NCBI RefSeq assembly: GCF_030408455.1
Contig: NZ_CP046977.1
Location: 992,001-1,056,000, forward strand
Reading direction: 5' to 3'
Source: Corynebacterium atrinae
GTDB lineage: Bacteria; Actinomycetota; Actinomycetes; Mycobacteriales; Mycobacteriaceae
Length of the DNA stretch: 64,000 bases
The stretch's first letter is position 1. Each line of letters begins with the position of its first letter. The position numbers and the translations under genes are program-made. Under the pieces are notes generated by a model. The model did not search any database. It was not told where the DNA came from and saw only the letters and a list, made by a program, of their open reading frames with translations. Positions 8,700 through 16,928 of this stretch are shown piece after piece.

Positions 8700-9838
8700 C
8701 GTCATGCACGTTCCTCCACACCTCTGACCTGCAATTGGGAATGACCCGGTGGTTCTTGGACTCCGATGCCCAAGGCCGCTTCGATGATGCCCGCCTCCGC
8801 TCGATCGACCGGCTCGGCCAGGTGGCGGCCGAGCACGGCTGCGCCTTCATCGTCGTCGCCGGTGACGTGTTTGAACATAACTCTCTGTCTGACCGGGTGA
8901 CCGGCCGCGCACTGGAGCGGTTGCGGGCGTTGCCTGTCCCCGTGTATCTGCTGCCCGGCAACCACGACCCGCTCGTGGCGGATTCGGTTTTCCGCCGCAT
9001 CGACGTCGATGGGGTCCACGTCCTCGGGGACTCCATTCCGGTGGAGGTGGCCCCGGGGGTGGAGCTCGTCGGGGCGCCCTTGTTGGCCAAGCGCTCGACG
9101 ACTGACCTGGTGCGCCGGGCACTCGATGGCCTCGAGCCCACCGATGGGATCCGGGTGATGGTGGGCCATGGCCAGGCGGAATCCCGCTCCAATGACATCC
9201 ACGCCGACCTCATTGATCTGGCCCACGTCGAGGCCCGGCTCGCTGACGGCACCATTGACTACCTGGCGTTAGGGGACACCCATTCCGCGCAACCTGTGGG
9301 CGACTCCGGGCGAGTGTGGTTTTCGGGGTCACCCGAGGTAACTGATTTTCGTGATCTGGCCACCGCCGGCGGGGGCGAGACAAACTCCGGCAAGGCCCTC
9401 GTTGTGGAGGTGACTAAATCCTCGGCGTCGGATGCGTCCGTCGTGGTGGAAGAGGTCCCGATCGGGGAGTGGACCTTCGAGGCCCTGGACCGCGAGCTGG
9501 CGTCCGCCGCGGATGTGGCGGAGTTCCTGGCGGCCCTTGACGCCTATCCCCATAAAGACCGCACCGTGATCAAATACGGTCTGCGCGGGACCCTCACCAT
9601 GACCGATACCCGTCAGCTCGAGACCGGAGTGGCGGCTCGCACCCCCGTCTTCGCCGCCCTCTACGAACGTGAGCGCCTCACCGACCTGCACGTGGAACCG
9701 GGGGAGGAGGAGCTCGCGGATCTCGGCCTATCCGGTTTCGCGGCCACCGCGTTGACCGAGTTAGTCAGCACAGCCGACGAGGACCCCACCGCCCGCGACG
9801 CCGTCAACCTCCTCTTCCGTCTGTCCCAGGAGTCCTAG
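8696..9838 (+). CDS. Mre11/SbcD-like metallophosphoesterase (DNA-repair exonuclease)
   Basis: The 380-residue protein shows all calcineurin-like phosphoesterase motifs in order: HTSDLQLG, VVAGDVFE, LPGNHDPL, VGHGQ and LALGDTHS. These supply the two-metal centre used by SbcD/Mre11 nucleases. It starts at an ATG overlapping the SWIM stop and ends three bases before the ATPase gene, the standard nuclease-ATPase pairing. The arrangement resembles Bacillus YhaO/YhaN more than SbcDC, because the partner lacks a zinc hook. Whether it is an exo- or endonuclease cannot be told from sequence. Confidence 0.9.
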   Translation: MTSCTFLHTSDLQLGMTRWFLDSDAQGRFDDARLRSIDRLGQVAAEHGCAFIVVAGDVFEHNSLSDRVTGRALERLRALPVPVYLLPGNHDPLVADSVFRRIDVDGVHVLGDSIPVEVAPGVELVGAPLLAKRSTTDLVRRALDGLEPTDGIRVMVGHGQAESRSNDIHADLIDLAHVEARLADGTIDYLALGDTHSAQPVGDSGRVWFSGSPEVTDFRDLATAGGGETNSGKALVVEVTKSSASDASVVVEEVPIGEWTFEALDRELASAADVAEFLAALDAYPHKDRTVIKYGLRGTLTMTDTRQLETGVAARTPVFAALYERERLTDLHVEPGEEELADLGLSGFAATALTELVSTADEDPTARDAVNLLFRLSQES

Positions 9839-9841
9839 CTC

Positions 9842-12478
9842 ATGCGCATCCACTCCCTGACCCTTGACAACGTCCGCGGCATTGACCACCTGGAACTCAA
9901 GGAACTGCCCGACACTGGGGTTATCGTCATTCACGGCGATAACGAGAAGGGTAAGTCCACCATTCTTGATGCCCTCCACCTCGTTCTCAACGAGAAGCAC
10001 AGTGCGAAGAACAAGGTGGTCAAGGCGGCCAAGCCCGTCGACCGCGACGTCTCTCCCTCTGTTGCGGTGACCATGTCCTTGGGCCCGGTGGCCTTCTCGG
10101 TGGAGAAGACGTGGTTCCGGGACAAAAGTGCTCGCTTGTCCCTGTCCTCCCCGCAGCGCCAGGTGTTCACCGGCGACGAAGCGGAATCGAAGCTGAAGGA
10201 GCTCATCGCCGAGCACCTTGACTCGGACCTGCTGAGCACTTTGTTCCTGCGCCAGGATGACCTGGGCAACAGCGTCGATGCCCTTGGCATTTCCTCCCTC
10301 ACCCGCGCTCTTGACGGGGCATCCGGTACCCAGGGGGCTGGTATCGAGGACACCGGGCTCATGGCTGCGGTGAACAGTGAATACCAGCGCTACTACACCG
10401 CGACCGGCAAGCAGCGCGGCGAGCTGGCCCAGGCCATGGACGATGTCAAGGCCGCCACCGAGGAAAACTCCGCAGCCCAGGCTTCGGCCGCGGAGCTCGA
10501 TGGTTACGTTCTCCGGCACGACCACGTCACGGATACCCGCGCACGGGCGACCGCGGTGCTGCCGGAGGCTGTGGCCGAAGCGGAGGCTGCCGCCGAGGTG
10601 GCCCGCGTTGCCGCCGAGGCCGCAGCGAAGGCGGAGGCGTTGGCGGGCGAGGTAGAGCGAGCGGAGCGGGAATTTCAGCGCGCCACTCACGCCGTCGAGC
10701 AGCGCCGGTTGCTTATCGACGCCGTCGTTCTCGCCGCCGCCGAGCTCGACCGCCGCCGCGCCGGGCTGGAGGATGCGGCCGCGGCCGCGGCCACCGAAGC
10801 AGCCCAATTGGTAGAGCTGGGGGAGAAGTTAGAGGAGGCCAAGCGCCAACAGGCGGTGGCAGCAGCCAATGTGCGGGAGGCGCGCTCAGTGGCGCGGCGG
10901 GTCGAGGCAGCTGTGCGTCGGGACGAGGTGGCTGCGAAGCACAGGCAGGTCACGGAGCTGACTACCCAGATCGCGGAGCTGCGACAAGAACATGCTCGCC
11001 TGAAGGTCTCTGATGCCCACGTCCGCGCGGTAGAGGAAGCCAGCCAAGAACTCATCCTCCAACAACGGCTGCGGGAGCAAACCACATCCAAACTCCAGTT
11101 GACGGCGACTACCCCCGGGTCAGTGCTGGTCAACGGCGAAGAAGTTGCCATTGGCACTGAAGCTGTCTCCGTGGAGTTGGAACGCGGAAGTGAAATCACA
11201 ATCGGCGAGGTCACCGCCCGCTACCTCCCCGGACTGGCTGAATCGGCTGCTGAGGAGGATCTGGTTGCTCGGGCCACGGCCCGGGTGGCTGAGCTACTCC
11301 AAGACTTGGGCTGCTCCTCCCTCGACGCACTTCGCACCCGCCGCGATGCCTACCGGGAGGTAGCCGAAAAGCTCGCTGCCCTAGAGCGCGAAAGAACGTC
11401 AGTGCTCAGCGGCACCGATGCGGAGTCCCTCGCCGCCGAGCTCGCCGGACTCACAGCCGACGGAGAGGGGAGCGAGGCGCTCCCCGAGGACCTTGATGTC
11501 GCTGCCGCCACCGCGAACGTTCGGGCGACGGAAGAGGAACTCGATCGGCTTGGAGCGGAGGCCGCCGAACTCGATGCGGCGCTAACTCCGTGGCGTGAGC
11601 GACAAGCCACGACCGCGCTGAGCACGCTGAGCGTGCGAATCGAAGCTGCGGAGCAGGCCGACGGTGCCGCGAAGAAATCGTTGGCTGACGCGGAGGAGAA
11701 GGCGGGCGCGGCGGAGTTGGACGGGGACGTCGACAAGCAGCGCGCAGCGCGGGATGCGGTGGTCGAGCAGTGGCGCGTGGCCCAGGCCGAGGTGGCGGCG
11801 GCCGATCCGGAGCGGGCCGCGGGCCTGCACCGGACGAAGGCGACGCGAGTCGAATCGCTGCATAAGCAAATCGCGGATTCGACGACGCAGCTTGCGGAGC
11901 TCAGTGGGCGGATCGAGATGGCCACGGGTGCGGCCGAACGCCTGGAAAAGGCGGAGGCGTCGTTGGCTGCCGCAACGCATCGTCTGGATTCGGTGCAGCG
12001 TCGTGCCGAGGCGGTGGAGATGTTGAGAAACACTCTTCACCGGCATCGGGATGCGGCACGGGCCCGTTACGCGCAGCCGTTTGCTGATGAGCTCAGCCGA
12101 CTGGCTCGGTGGGTGTTCGGCGATGATGTGGAGTTCCAGCTGTCCGACACGCTGCAGGTGACTGATCGCACCGTCGGGGAGGCCACGGTCGGCCTCGACT
12201 TCCTGTCGGGCGGGGCTAGAGAACAGCTAGCGATTCTCACTCGCTTCGCCATCGCCGAGTTGGTGTCTCGGGAGGCCAGTGATGGATGGGTACCTGTTCC
12301 CGTCGTCGTTGATGATGCGTTGGGGTCCACCGATATGCACCGGCTGGCCCTCATGTCGACATTGTTTGAGCAGATGGGAAAGAAGGGGCAAGTTATCGTG
12401 CTCACCTGCGTACCGGAGCGTTATCACTTCGTGCAGGATCGAACTGAGTTTGCCATTGATGATTTGAAGATGAGGTAG
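9842..12478 (+). CDS. Rad50/YhaN-like AAA ATPase without zinc hook
   Basis: The 878-residue SMC-like ATPase has Walker A GDNEKGKST (32-40), two long Ala/Glu-rich coiled-coil blocks (about 185-415 and 465-740), signature FLSGGAREQL (about 786) and Walker B VVVDDALGSTD (about 817-827). It should form the ATP-driven clamp for the upstream nuclease. No CxxC occurs anywhere. At the turn between the coiled coils, where Rad50/SbcC place their hook, residues 421-463 form a predicted beta-rich patch (VLVNGEEVAIG...ITIGEVTARYLPG). It is the last gene of the operon. Confidence 0.9.
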   Translation: MRIHSLTLDNVRGIDHLELKELPDTGVIVIHGDNEKGKSTILDALHLVLNEKHSAKNKVVKAAKPVDRDVSPSVAVTMSLGPVAFSVEKTWFRDKSARLSLSSPQRQVFTGDEAESKLKELIAEHLDSDLLSTLFLRQDDLGNSVDALGISSLTRALDGASGTQGAGIEDTGLMAAVNSEYQRYYTATGKQRGELAQAMDDVKAATEENSAAQASAAELDGYVLRHDHVTDTRARATAVLPEAVAEAEAAAEVARVAAEAAAKAEALAGEVERAEREFQRATHAVEQRRLLIDAVVLAAAELDRRRAGLEDAAAAAATEAAQLVELGEKLEEAKRQQAVAAANVREARSVARRVEAAVRRDEVAAKHRQVTELTTQIAELRQEHARLKVSDAHVRAVEEASQELILQQRLREQTTSKLQLTATTPGSVLVNGEEVAIGTEAVSVELERGSEITIGEVTARYLPGLAESAAEEDLVARATARVAELLQDLGCSSLDALRTRRDAYREVAEKLAALERERTSVLSGTDAESLAAELAGLTADGEGSEALPEDLDVAAATANVRATEEELDRLGAEAAELDAALTPWRERQATTALSTLSVRIEAAEQADGAAKKSLADAEEKAGAAELDGDVDKQRAARDAVVEQWRVAQAEVAAADPERAAGLHRTKATRVESLHKQIADSTTQLAELSGRIEMATGAAERLEKAEASLAAATHRLDSVQRRAEAVEMLRNTLHRHRDAARARYAQPFADELSRLARWVFGDDVEFQLSDTLQVTDRTVGEATVGLDFLSGGAREQLAILTRFAIAELVSREASDGWVPVPVVVDDALGSTDMHRLALMSTLFEQMGKKGQVIVLTCVPERYHFVQDRTEFAIDDLKMR

Positions 12479-12484
12479 AAGAAA

Positions 12485-12520
12485 ACCCCCGCGCAGACCA
12501 CTGTGGGCCCGTGCGGGGGT
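12485..12520 (-). terminator. Intrinsic terminator of yceI, probably bidirectional
   Basis: The 8-bp GC-rich stem (ACCCCCGC pairing with GCGGGGGT, extendable by two pairs including a wobble) is followed on the minus strand by TTTTC. It lies between the convergent ATPase and yceI genes. Confidence 0.8.
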
Positions 12521-12534
12521 GAAGAGCGCGGAGC

Positions 12535-13071
12535 TTAGGCCTGCTTGATGCCCGAACCGTCGATCTGAATGGTGACCTGCTCGGAGACGAGCACGCCGCC
12601 GGAGGCCAGCGGGGCCTGGAAGTCGACGCCGAAGTCCTTGCGGTTGATCTTGGTGTTGGCTTCGAAGCCGACGCGGGTGTTGCCGAAGGGATCTTCCTCG
12701 ACGCCGAAGATCTCCACGTCGAGGGTGACGGGCTTGGTTACGTCCTTGATGGTGAGGTCGCCGGTGACGGTGCTGCCATCGCCGTGGAGGTTGAAGGAGG
12801 TGGCGGCGAAGGTCATCTCGGGGAACTTCTCCACAGCGAAGAAGTCGTCGCCGCGGACGTGGCCGTCGCGGTCAGCGTTGCCGGTGTGGACGGAAGCGGT
12901 CTTGATGACGGCGACTGCGGAGTCATTGGCCGGGTTGGCTTCGTCGACGACGACGGTGGCCTCGAACTCATCGAAGTTGCCGCGCACCTTGGTCACCATG
13001 GCGTGGCGGGCGATGAAGGCGATGCTGGTGTGGGCGGGATCGAGGACCCAGGTACCGGTGAGGTTAGACAT
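12535..13071 (-). CDS. YceI-family polyisoprenoid-binding protein
   Basis: The 178-residue protein starts GTWVLDPAHTSIAFIARHAM, the standard YceI opening. It contains the MTFAATSFNLHGDGSTVTGD and DLTIKDVTKPVTL strands of the lipocalin-like barrel that binds polyisoprenoid chains. No signal peptide is present, so it should be cytoplasmic. A clear ribosome-binding site (AAAGGAG) precedes the ATG. The promoter on the minus strand (TTGACA, 17 bp, TATTGT) is strong. It is divergent from a MarR gene; from memory the C. glutamicum counterpart pair is a CosR-type oxidative-stress regulator and its YceI target. Confidence 0.93.
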   Translation of the reverse strand: MSNLTGTWVLDPAHTSIAFIARHAMVTKVRGNFDEFEATVVVDEANPANDSAVAVIKTASVHTGNADRDGHVRGDDFFAVEKFPEMTFAATSFNLHGDGSTVTGDLTIKDVTKPVTLDVEIFGVEEDPFGNTRVGFEANTKINRKDFGVDFQAPLASGGVLVSEQVTIQIDGSGIKQA

Positions 13072-13116
13072 TGTGTTGCTCCTTTTAAGTGTGGTGTTTT
13101 CTCAAGTGCAGGAGCA

Positions 13117-13145
13117 ACAATAGCGCGATGTGTATGACGTGTCAA
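13117..13145 (-). promoter_or_regulatory. Sigma-70-type promoter of yceI
   Basis: On the minus strand a perfect -35 TTGACA (13145-13140) and a -10 TATTGT (13122-13117) are separated by 17 bp, placing transcription start near 13110, about 40 bases before the yceI ATG. Confidence 0.8.
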
Positions 13146-13184
13146 CAAGAAACTCGACATTAACGAAACCCCAGGCAGTAGGGG

Positions 13185-13201
13185 TTGACAACGATTATCA
13201 A
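13185..13201. promoter_or_regulatory. Candidate MarR operator overlapping the regulator's -35
   Basis: The 17-bp imperfect palindrome TTGACAACGATTATCAA fits TTGAnAAnnnTTnTCAA. It contains the TTGACA that would serve as -35 of the marR promoter, with a weak TAGGCA -10 17 bp on. TTG...CAA symmetry is usual for MarR sites. The same pattern also resembles actinobacterial Zur boxes, so the binding protein is not certain. Confidence 0.55.
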
Positions 13202-13232
13202 TCACGGTAGGCAAGGGGCTATGATTGTTGAC

Positions 13233-13730
13233 ATGGCTACTGAAACCCGCTGGCTCAATGACGAGGAACAGGCGTTCTGGCGCCTCATGCTCGCCGCCAC
13301 GCGCAAGATTGATCGCGTGCTCGACGACACCTTGGAGGCCGTAAGCGGCGTCTCGGCCTCTGAATTTGCCGTCCTCGTCTCCATCTCCGAGGCCCCCGAC
13401 CAGACCCTCCGCCTACGTGACCTGTGCAATTCACTCGATTGGGACCGCTCCCGCACGTCCCACCAGATCACCCGGATGGAACGTCGCGGCCTCGTGACCA
13501 AAAATAAGAGTGAATGCGATGCCCGAGGTGTCGAAGTCACCCTCACCGATGAAGGCCTCAAACGGCTCTCCGATGCCGCTCCCGACCACGTGGAAAGCGT
13601 GCGTCGCGTCGTCTTCGACCACATGACCCCGGAACAAATGACGGCGCTGACCTCATTCTGGAAGGGCGTGGTGGACGTAGATAACGTCATCGGACACTCC
13701 GGCATCTCCCCGGGATTGGGAGCCACATAG
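13233..13730 (+). CDS. MarR-family transcriptional regulator (CosR-like position)
   Basis: The 165-residue winged-helix protein has the recognition-helix region LDWDRSRTSHQITRMERRGL (about 68-87) and the wing CDARGVEVTLTDEG. Two cysteines, Cys65 and Cys95 counted from the ATG at 13233, lie in and beside the DNA-binding domain and could sense oxidants. It is divergent from yceI and preceded by a palindrome overlapping its -35, so autorepression is likely. An ATG four codons earlier (13221) is possible, but the GGGG site would then be too close. Orthology to C. glutamicum CosR is inferred from position only. Confidence 0.88.
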   Translation: MATETRWLNDEEQAFWRLMLAATRKIDRVLDDTLEAVSGVSASEFAVLVSISEAPDQTLRLRDLCNSLDWDRSRTSHQITRMERRGLVTKNKSECDARGVEVTLTDEGLKRLSDAAPDHVESVRRVVFDHMTPEQMTALTSFWKGVVDVDNVIGHSGISPGLGAT

Positions 13731-13828
13731 ATCAGGGTGGATATCAGGGGCTCTCCCGATGTATTTGCCTCCCCGCTCCATCACAATGGAGTCATCAGCA
13801 CAAAACGAGGCACAAGGAGCCCCAGATC

Positions 13829-14029
13829 ATGACTAACGAACCCATCTACCAGCGTCGCCTTCACCGCTCGATCACCGACCGCTACGTCGCCGGCGTCCTC
13901 GGCGGCATCGCCGAAACCTACGGCTGGAACCCCACCCTGGTCCGCCTGCTTTTTGTCGCTTCCTTCTTGCTCCCCGGCCCGCAGGCCATTTTGTACCTGG
14001 TGGCCTGGATCCTCATGCCGGAGGCCTAA
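13829..14029 (+). CDS. PspC-domain membrane protein
   Basis: The 66-residue protein consists of one PspC domain: RSITDRYVAGVLGGIAETYG followed by the membrane helix LVRLLFVASFLLPGPQAILY and WILMP. PspC proteins sit in the membrane and respond to envelope stress. The ATG has AAGGAG about ten bases upstream. It is downstream of marR in the same direction, with 98 bp between, and ends before a hairpin. Confidence 0.9.
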   Translation: MTNEPIYQRRLHRSITDRYVAGVLGGIAETYGWNPTLVRLLFVASFLLPGPQAILYLVAWILMPEA

Positions 14030-14041
14030 GCACTAGGCGCA

Positions 14042-14081
14042 ACAACCGCCCGTTTCCCTTTGCTGGGGGACGGGCGGTTGT
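14042..14081. terminator. Hairpin between convergent genes, likely bidirectional terminator
   Basis: The 11-bp perfect inverted repeat ACAACCGCCCG/CGGGCGGTTGT has an 18-nt loop. No T run follows on either strand, so it may act as a weak or Rho-assisted stop for pspC and the isomerase gene. Confidence 0.6.
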
Positions 14082-14094
14082 CTGTTACTCGCGG

Positions 14095-14385
14095 CTAGAC
14101 GAAGAAGTCGCGCGTGGCGTTGGGGTGTTGCGCGAGCGGGGTGACCTCGATGTTCATGTACTTGTACATCGGGAAACCGCTGAGCACCTCCTGCAACTCA
14201 TCGTTGCTCGCGACGTCATAAATTGAGTAGTTCGAATACTTGCCTACGACCCTCCAAATACCCTTCATCGTCCCTTTGGCCTGCAGGTTCCCAGAATATT
14301 CCTTCTCCCGGGCCTGGAAATCCGCCACCTGCTCCGGTGTCAAATTATCGGGGAATGACACATCCATGCGAGCAATAAACAGCAC
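14095..14385 (-). CDS. Muconolactone delta-isomerase-like protein
   Basis: The 96-residue protein is collinear with CatC muconolactone isomerases. It has MLFIARMDVSFP at the start, an EKEYSGNLQAKGTMKGIWRV core, and the SNYSIYDVASNDEL and PMYKYMNIEVTPL blocks. CatC isomerises muconolactone to enol-lactone in catechol degradation. No catA, catB or other aromatic gene is near, so this may be a paralogue with another job. The start is a GTG at 14385 preceded by GAGAGGA. Confidence 0.82.
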   Translation of the reverse strand: MLFIARMDVSFPDNLTPEQVADFQAREKEYSGNLQAKGTMKGIWRVVGKYSNYSIYDVASNDELQEVLSGFPMYKYMNIEVTPLAQHPNATRDFFV

Positions 14386-14414
14386 GTAAGATCCTCTCGC
14401 TTCGTGGGAATTGC

Positions 14415-14960
14415 TTATCGACGTCCGCCGCCCAGCAGTCCGCCGAGAATCTCACCGAATCCACCACCACCTCCGGTGGTGGCTTGAGTATTCCCGCTGC
14501 CGAGCACCTGCCCGAGGATCTGCTCCAACAGCCCACCTTGGGCACCGCCGCCTTGGGAGTTCTTGGTCAGCTGACCCGCCAACCACGACATTGCCAACGG
14601 CGCGAGGATGGGGATGAGCTTGTTCACCAGGCTGCTGCCTCCACTGCCCAGGCCACCGAGCTGGCTGACCACCTGCTCCTCCTGGGAGCCAAAAATATGG
14701 TGGGCAATCTTAGCGCCATCCTCGGTGTCGATGGCCTCCACATCGACCTCGCCTTCCACCAGTGAGGGATCGTGGCCATCCAGCGCCTTCTCCAAGGACT
14801 CCTTGCCGTTGGGATCTTGAGCATTGGCGCCCATTCCCATGAGCAGAGTCGGCACGATAGCTTCGGCTGCGGAGCGAACGTCGTCGGGGCTCTCGCCGAG
14901 CTGGTTGGCGATCTTGTCGATGGGCAAGCTGGACAGGAAACCGCTGATGTTGTTGGTCAT
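14415..14960 (-). CDS. DUF937-domain protein
   Basis: The 181-residue protein has an acidic N-terminal helical part and the DUF937 pattern AIVPTLLMGMGANAQDPNG...LEKALDGHDP. It ends in Gly-rich repeats (GGAQGGLLEQILGQVLGSG, then GGGGGFGEILGGLLGGGRR). The family is small, widespread and of unknown function. It is 29 bp upstream of the isomerase gene on the same strand, probably co-transcribed. Confidence 0.85.
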   Translation of the reverse strand: MTNNISGFLSSLPIDKIANQLGESPDDVRSAAEAIVPTLLMGMGANAQDPNGKESLEKALDGHDPSLVEGEVDVEAIDTEDGAKIAHHIFGSQEEQVVSQLGGLGSGGSSLVNKLIPILAPLAMSWLAGQLTKNSQGGGAQGGLLEQILGQVLGSGNTQATTGGGGGFGEILGGLLGGGRR

Positions 14961-14982
14961 GTCACAACCATAGTGGGAGTTA

Positions 14983-15014
14983 CCGACATGGGGAAGGCTC
15001 TTGCCCCATGTCGG
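14983..15014. repeat. Perfect 11-bp inverted repeat upstream of the DUF937 gene
   Basis: CCGACATGGGG and its complement CCCCATGTCGG are separated by 10 bases, just upstream of the DUF937 start. No T run follows. It could be an operator, or a terminator for transcripts arriving from the right. Confidence 0.6.
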
Positions 15015-15530
15015 ACTGCGCCCATCGGTTTTGGATATGGACTTCCGCGAACCGGTGAGCCAGTGCGATTAGCGTGCCGTATTTCGACCTTGGACGTGTC
15101 CCTGAGAGGAGTGCGGCCGATCGCGTTGTAGTTCGTCTAGGTGCTGGCACCGGTTACTCATTGGTGAGCGTGACCAACGACGCGCCAGAGCAAATGATCG
15201 GTGGATACTGGCCTCCCTCCAAATTCGGCCCTACACACGAACTGGCATGAAGGTTTGTGCTTGTGTCCGACGAGATCTTCGTGGGCGCTGCTTGAGTGAT
15301 TCCCGGATGCCCAGGGGTTCAATGTGCGAGACTTATACTGACGACAAGCCTAGGCGAGATCGTGATGGGTGATGTATCACAAGTATTCCTCCAAGTCATC
15401 TATTCGTACTCGCGGTTAAACCGTCTTTTCCGCCAGGAAAGCCCAGCTTGTTCTTAAAACATTTAGCTCCGGTCTCGCGAGACCATCCATTACATCCCGG
15501 GAAACAGTAAAAGAATTGAAGGGACTATCT
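15015..15530. other. Gene-free 515-bp stretch, AT-richer than the backbone
   Basis: No open frame with a plausible start, domain or codon bias was found. Composition drifts to lower GC from about 15.1 kb, continuing through the lipoprotein gene to 16.9 kb, suggesting acquired DNA. The promoter of the lipoprotein gene must lie in its last 100 bp. Confidence 0.5.
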
Positions 15531-16415
15531 ATGAAAAAAAGCCTCGTACTGGCGTCAATCATGGCTCCAATGCTCCTTATTGGAGTCGTAGCTTGTACAC
15601 AAGGAAACGGTGGTGTCGAGTCAGAACCAACCACGACGATTGATGAGGAGGTCTCGAATGGCGCGACTGCTCAGCTTGGAGATCTAAGTAAAGGTGTGGA
15701 GGGGCAAGTAGGATTTCGACACGGCATGGACTGTACTGACGTTTCCGATTGTTCAATCAACTTTACTGTGGAATCGCTCGATCTGCTGGAGATGTGCGAA
15801 GGAACAGTTTTTGGCGAGCAGCCTTCAGGAACTCACCTCGTTAAAGCGACTGTTCTTCTGGAAACAAAGCCATCCGACTCTGACTATCGTCCTGGTGAAT
15901 TCCCGATTTGGTCGGATTGGTCAGCATTGGACAAAGAAGGAATCAACCAAGAGCTTCCCCAGTCTTCTTGGTGTTCACCATCGACGCGTGAGCAAGCTTG
16001 GAGGGAAACGATGCAAGTCGGAGATACTGAACGGAGGGTTCACATTATGGATGTTCCTGATGGTGCTTCAAAGATTCGATTGACGGAAACCCTAAATGGT
16101 GCGAGGTGGGAATTCCCGGCTCCCGATGCGTCTGCAACGCGTGCCTCACTCGACGAGGTAGGTCCCGCGCAAGAGCCAGGCCCAACGCCCAATTTTGCTC
16201 ACACGCCGGCGCCGGTCGCGCCAGCCCCTCGTCCAACTCCGGAAGCGTCTCCCGTTGTTGGTTTTACTGGAGCTCCTGGCGTAGAAGCACCTAGAGTTCT
16301 CGATAAGCAAGTCTCTCACTGTGGGGACCCTCAAATTCACCAAACCGGTACCACATTTTTCACCGATGGAACCTCTGGATGGACTGAGGTTTGTAGCAAC
16401 CAGATGCTCCAGTAG
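15531..16415 (+). CDS. Putative secreted lipoprotein, unknown function
   Basis: The 294-residue protein has a type II signal MKKSLVLASIMAPMLLIGVV followed by AC at the lipobox, so Cys22 should be lipidated. The mature part has acidic and Thr/Ser-rich linkers and a Pro-rich segment (about 205-250, repeated APAPRPTP-like) that could span the envelope. Several Cys residues (CTDVSDCS and later) may form disulfides. The ATG at 15531 follows GAAGGGA. I recognise no family. The gene is lower in GC than its neighbours, suggesting horizontal origin. Confidence 0.7.
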   Translation: MKKSLVLASIMAPMLLIGVVACTQGNGGVESEPTTTIDEEVSNGATAQLGDLSKGVEGQVGFRHGMDCTDVSDCSINFTVESLDLLEMCEGTVFGEQPSGTHLVKATVLLETKPSDSDYRPGEFPIWSDWSALDKEGINQELPQSSWCSPSTREQAWRETMQVGDTERRVHIMDVPDGASKIRLTETLNGARWEFPAPDASATRASLDEVGPAQEPGPTPNFAHTPAPVAPAPRPTPEASPVVGFTGAPGVEAPRVLDKQVSHCGDPQIHQTGTTFFTDGTSGWTEVCSNQMLQ

Positions 16416-16928
16416 TTGAATAGCTCGTGTTTTGCAAAGAGCCTCCAGAAATGAACGAATTTCAGATGTTTAACTGAGAAGGTTATCGGCACAGTAAAGG
16501 GTCTAGTCGCGCTGTGCCTTAGTGGGGATGGAGATCACCGAATAAAATGGGGATGCTAAATAGTGTAAAGAAGCTATCTAGGGAACTTCGGGTATCAATC
16601 TGTAGAGAACCATTGACCTAACAAGCTTTGTGCTGTGCATCTTTAATGGATCCTAGGACTTCACGTGTCCGCAATGGACTTTATAATTCCTCTAGATAAA
16701 TGAATTCTGACATAGAGCTCGACGGTGCAATCGCAGGTAGTTTTCCCCTAAGGTATCGACTCTGCGGCATCTGACACTAAATCCTGTTCGGATATTTGCC
16801 GCCTTCATTAAGCTCGAATTTACTTCGAACAGTTTGCCAGTCGGCGATCCTGGCGGCGATCGACTGATATTTCGTTGCCGTCCGCCGCCAGTTGACTAGC
16901 AGACTATGCTAGCTGCAGTTTAGTCAGA
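16416..16928. other. 513-bp intergenic stretch, no gene seen
   Basis: AT-richer sequence between the lipoprotein and monooxygenase genes. No open frame, repeat or terminator stands out. It is the continuation of the compositionally odd block that starts near 15.1 kb. Confidence 0.5.
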
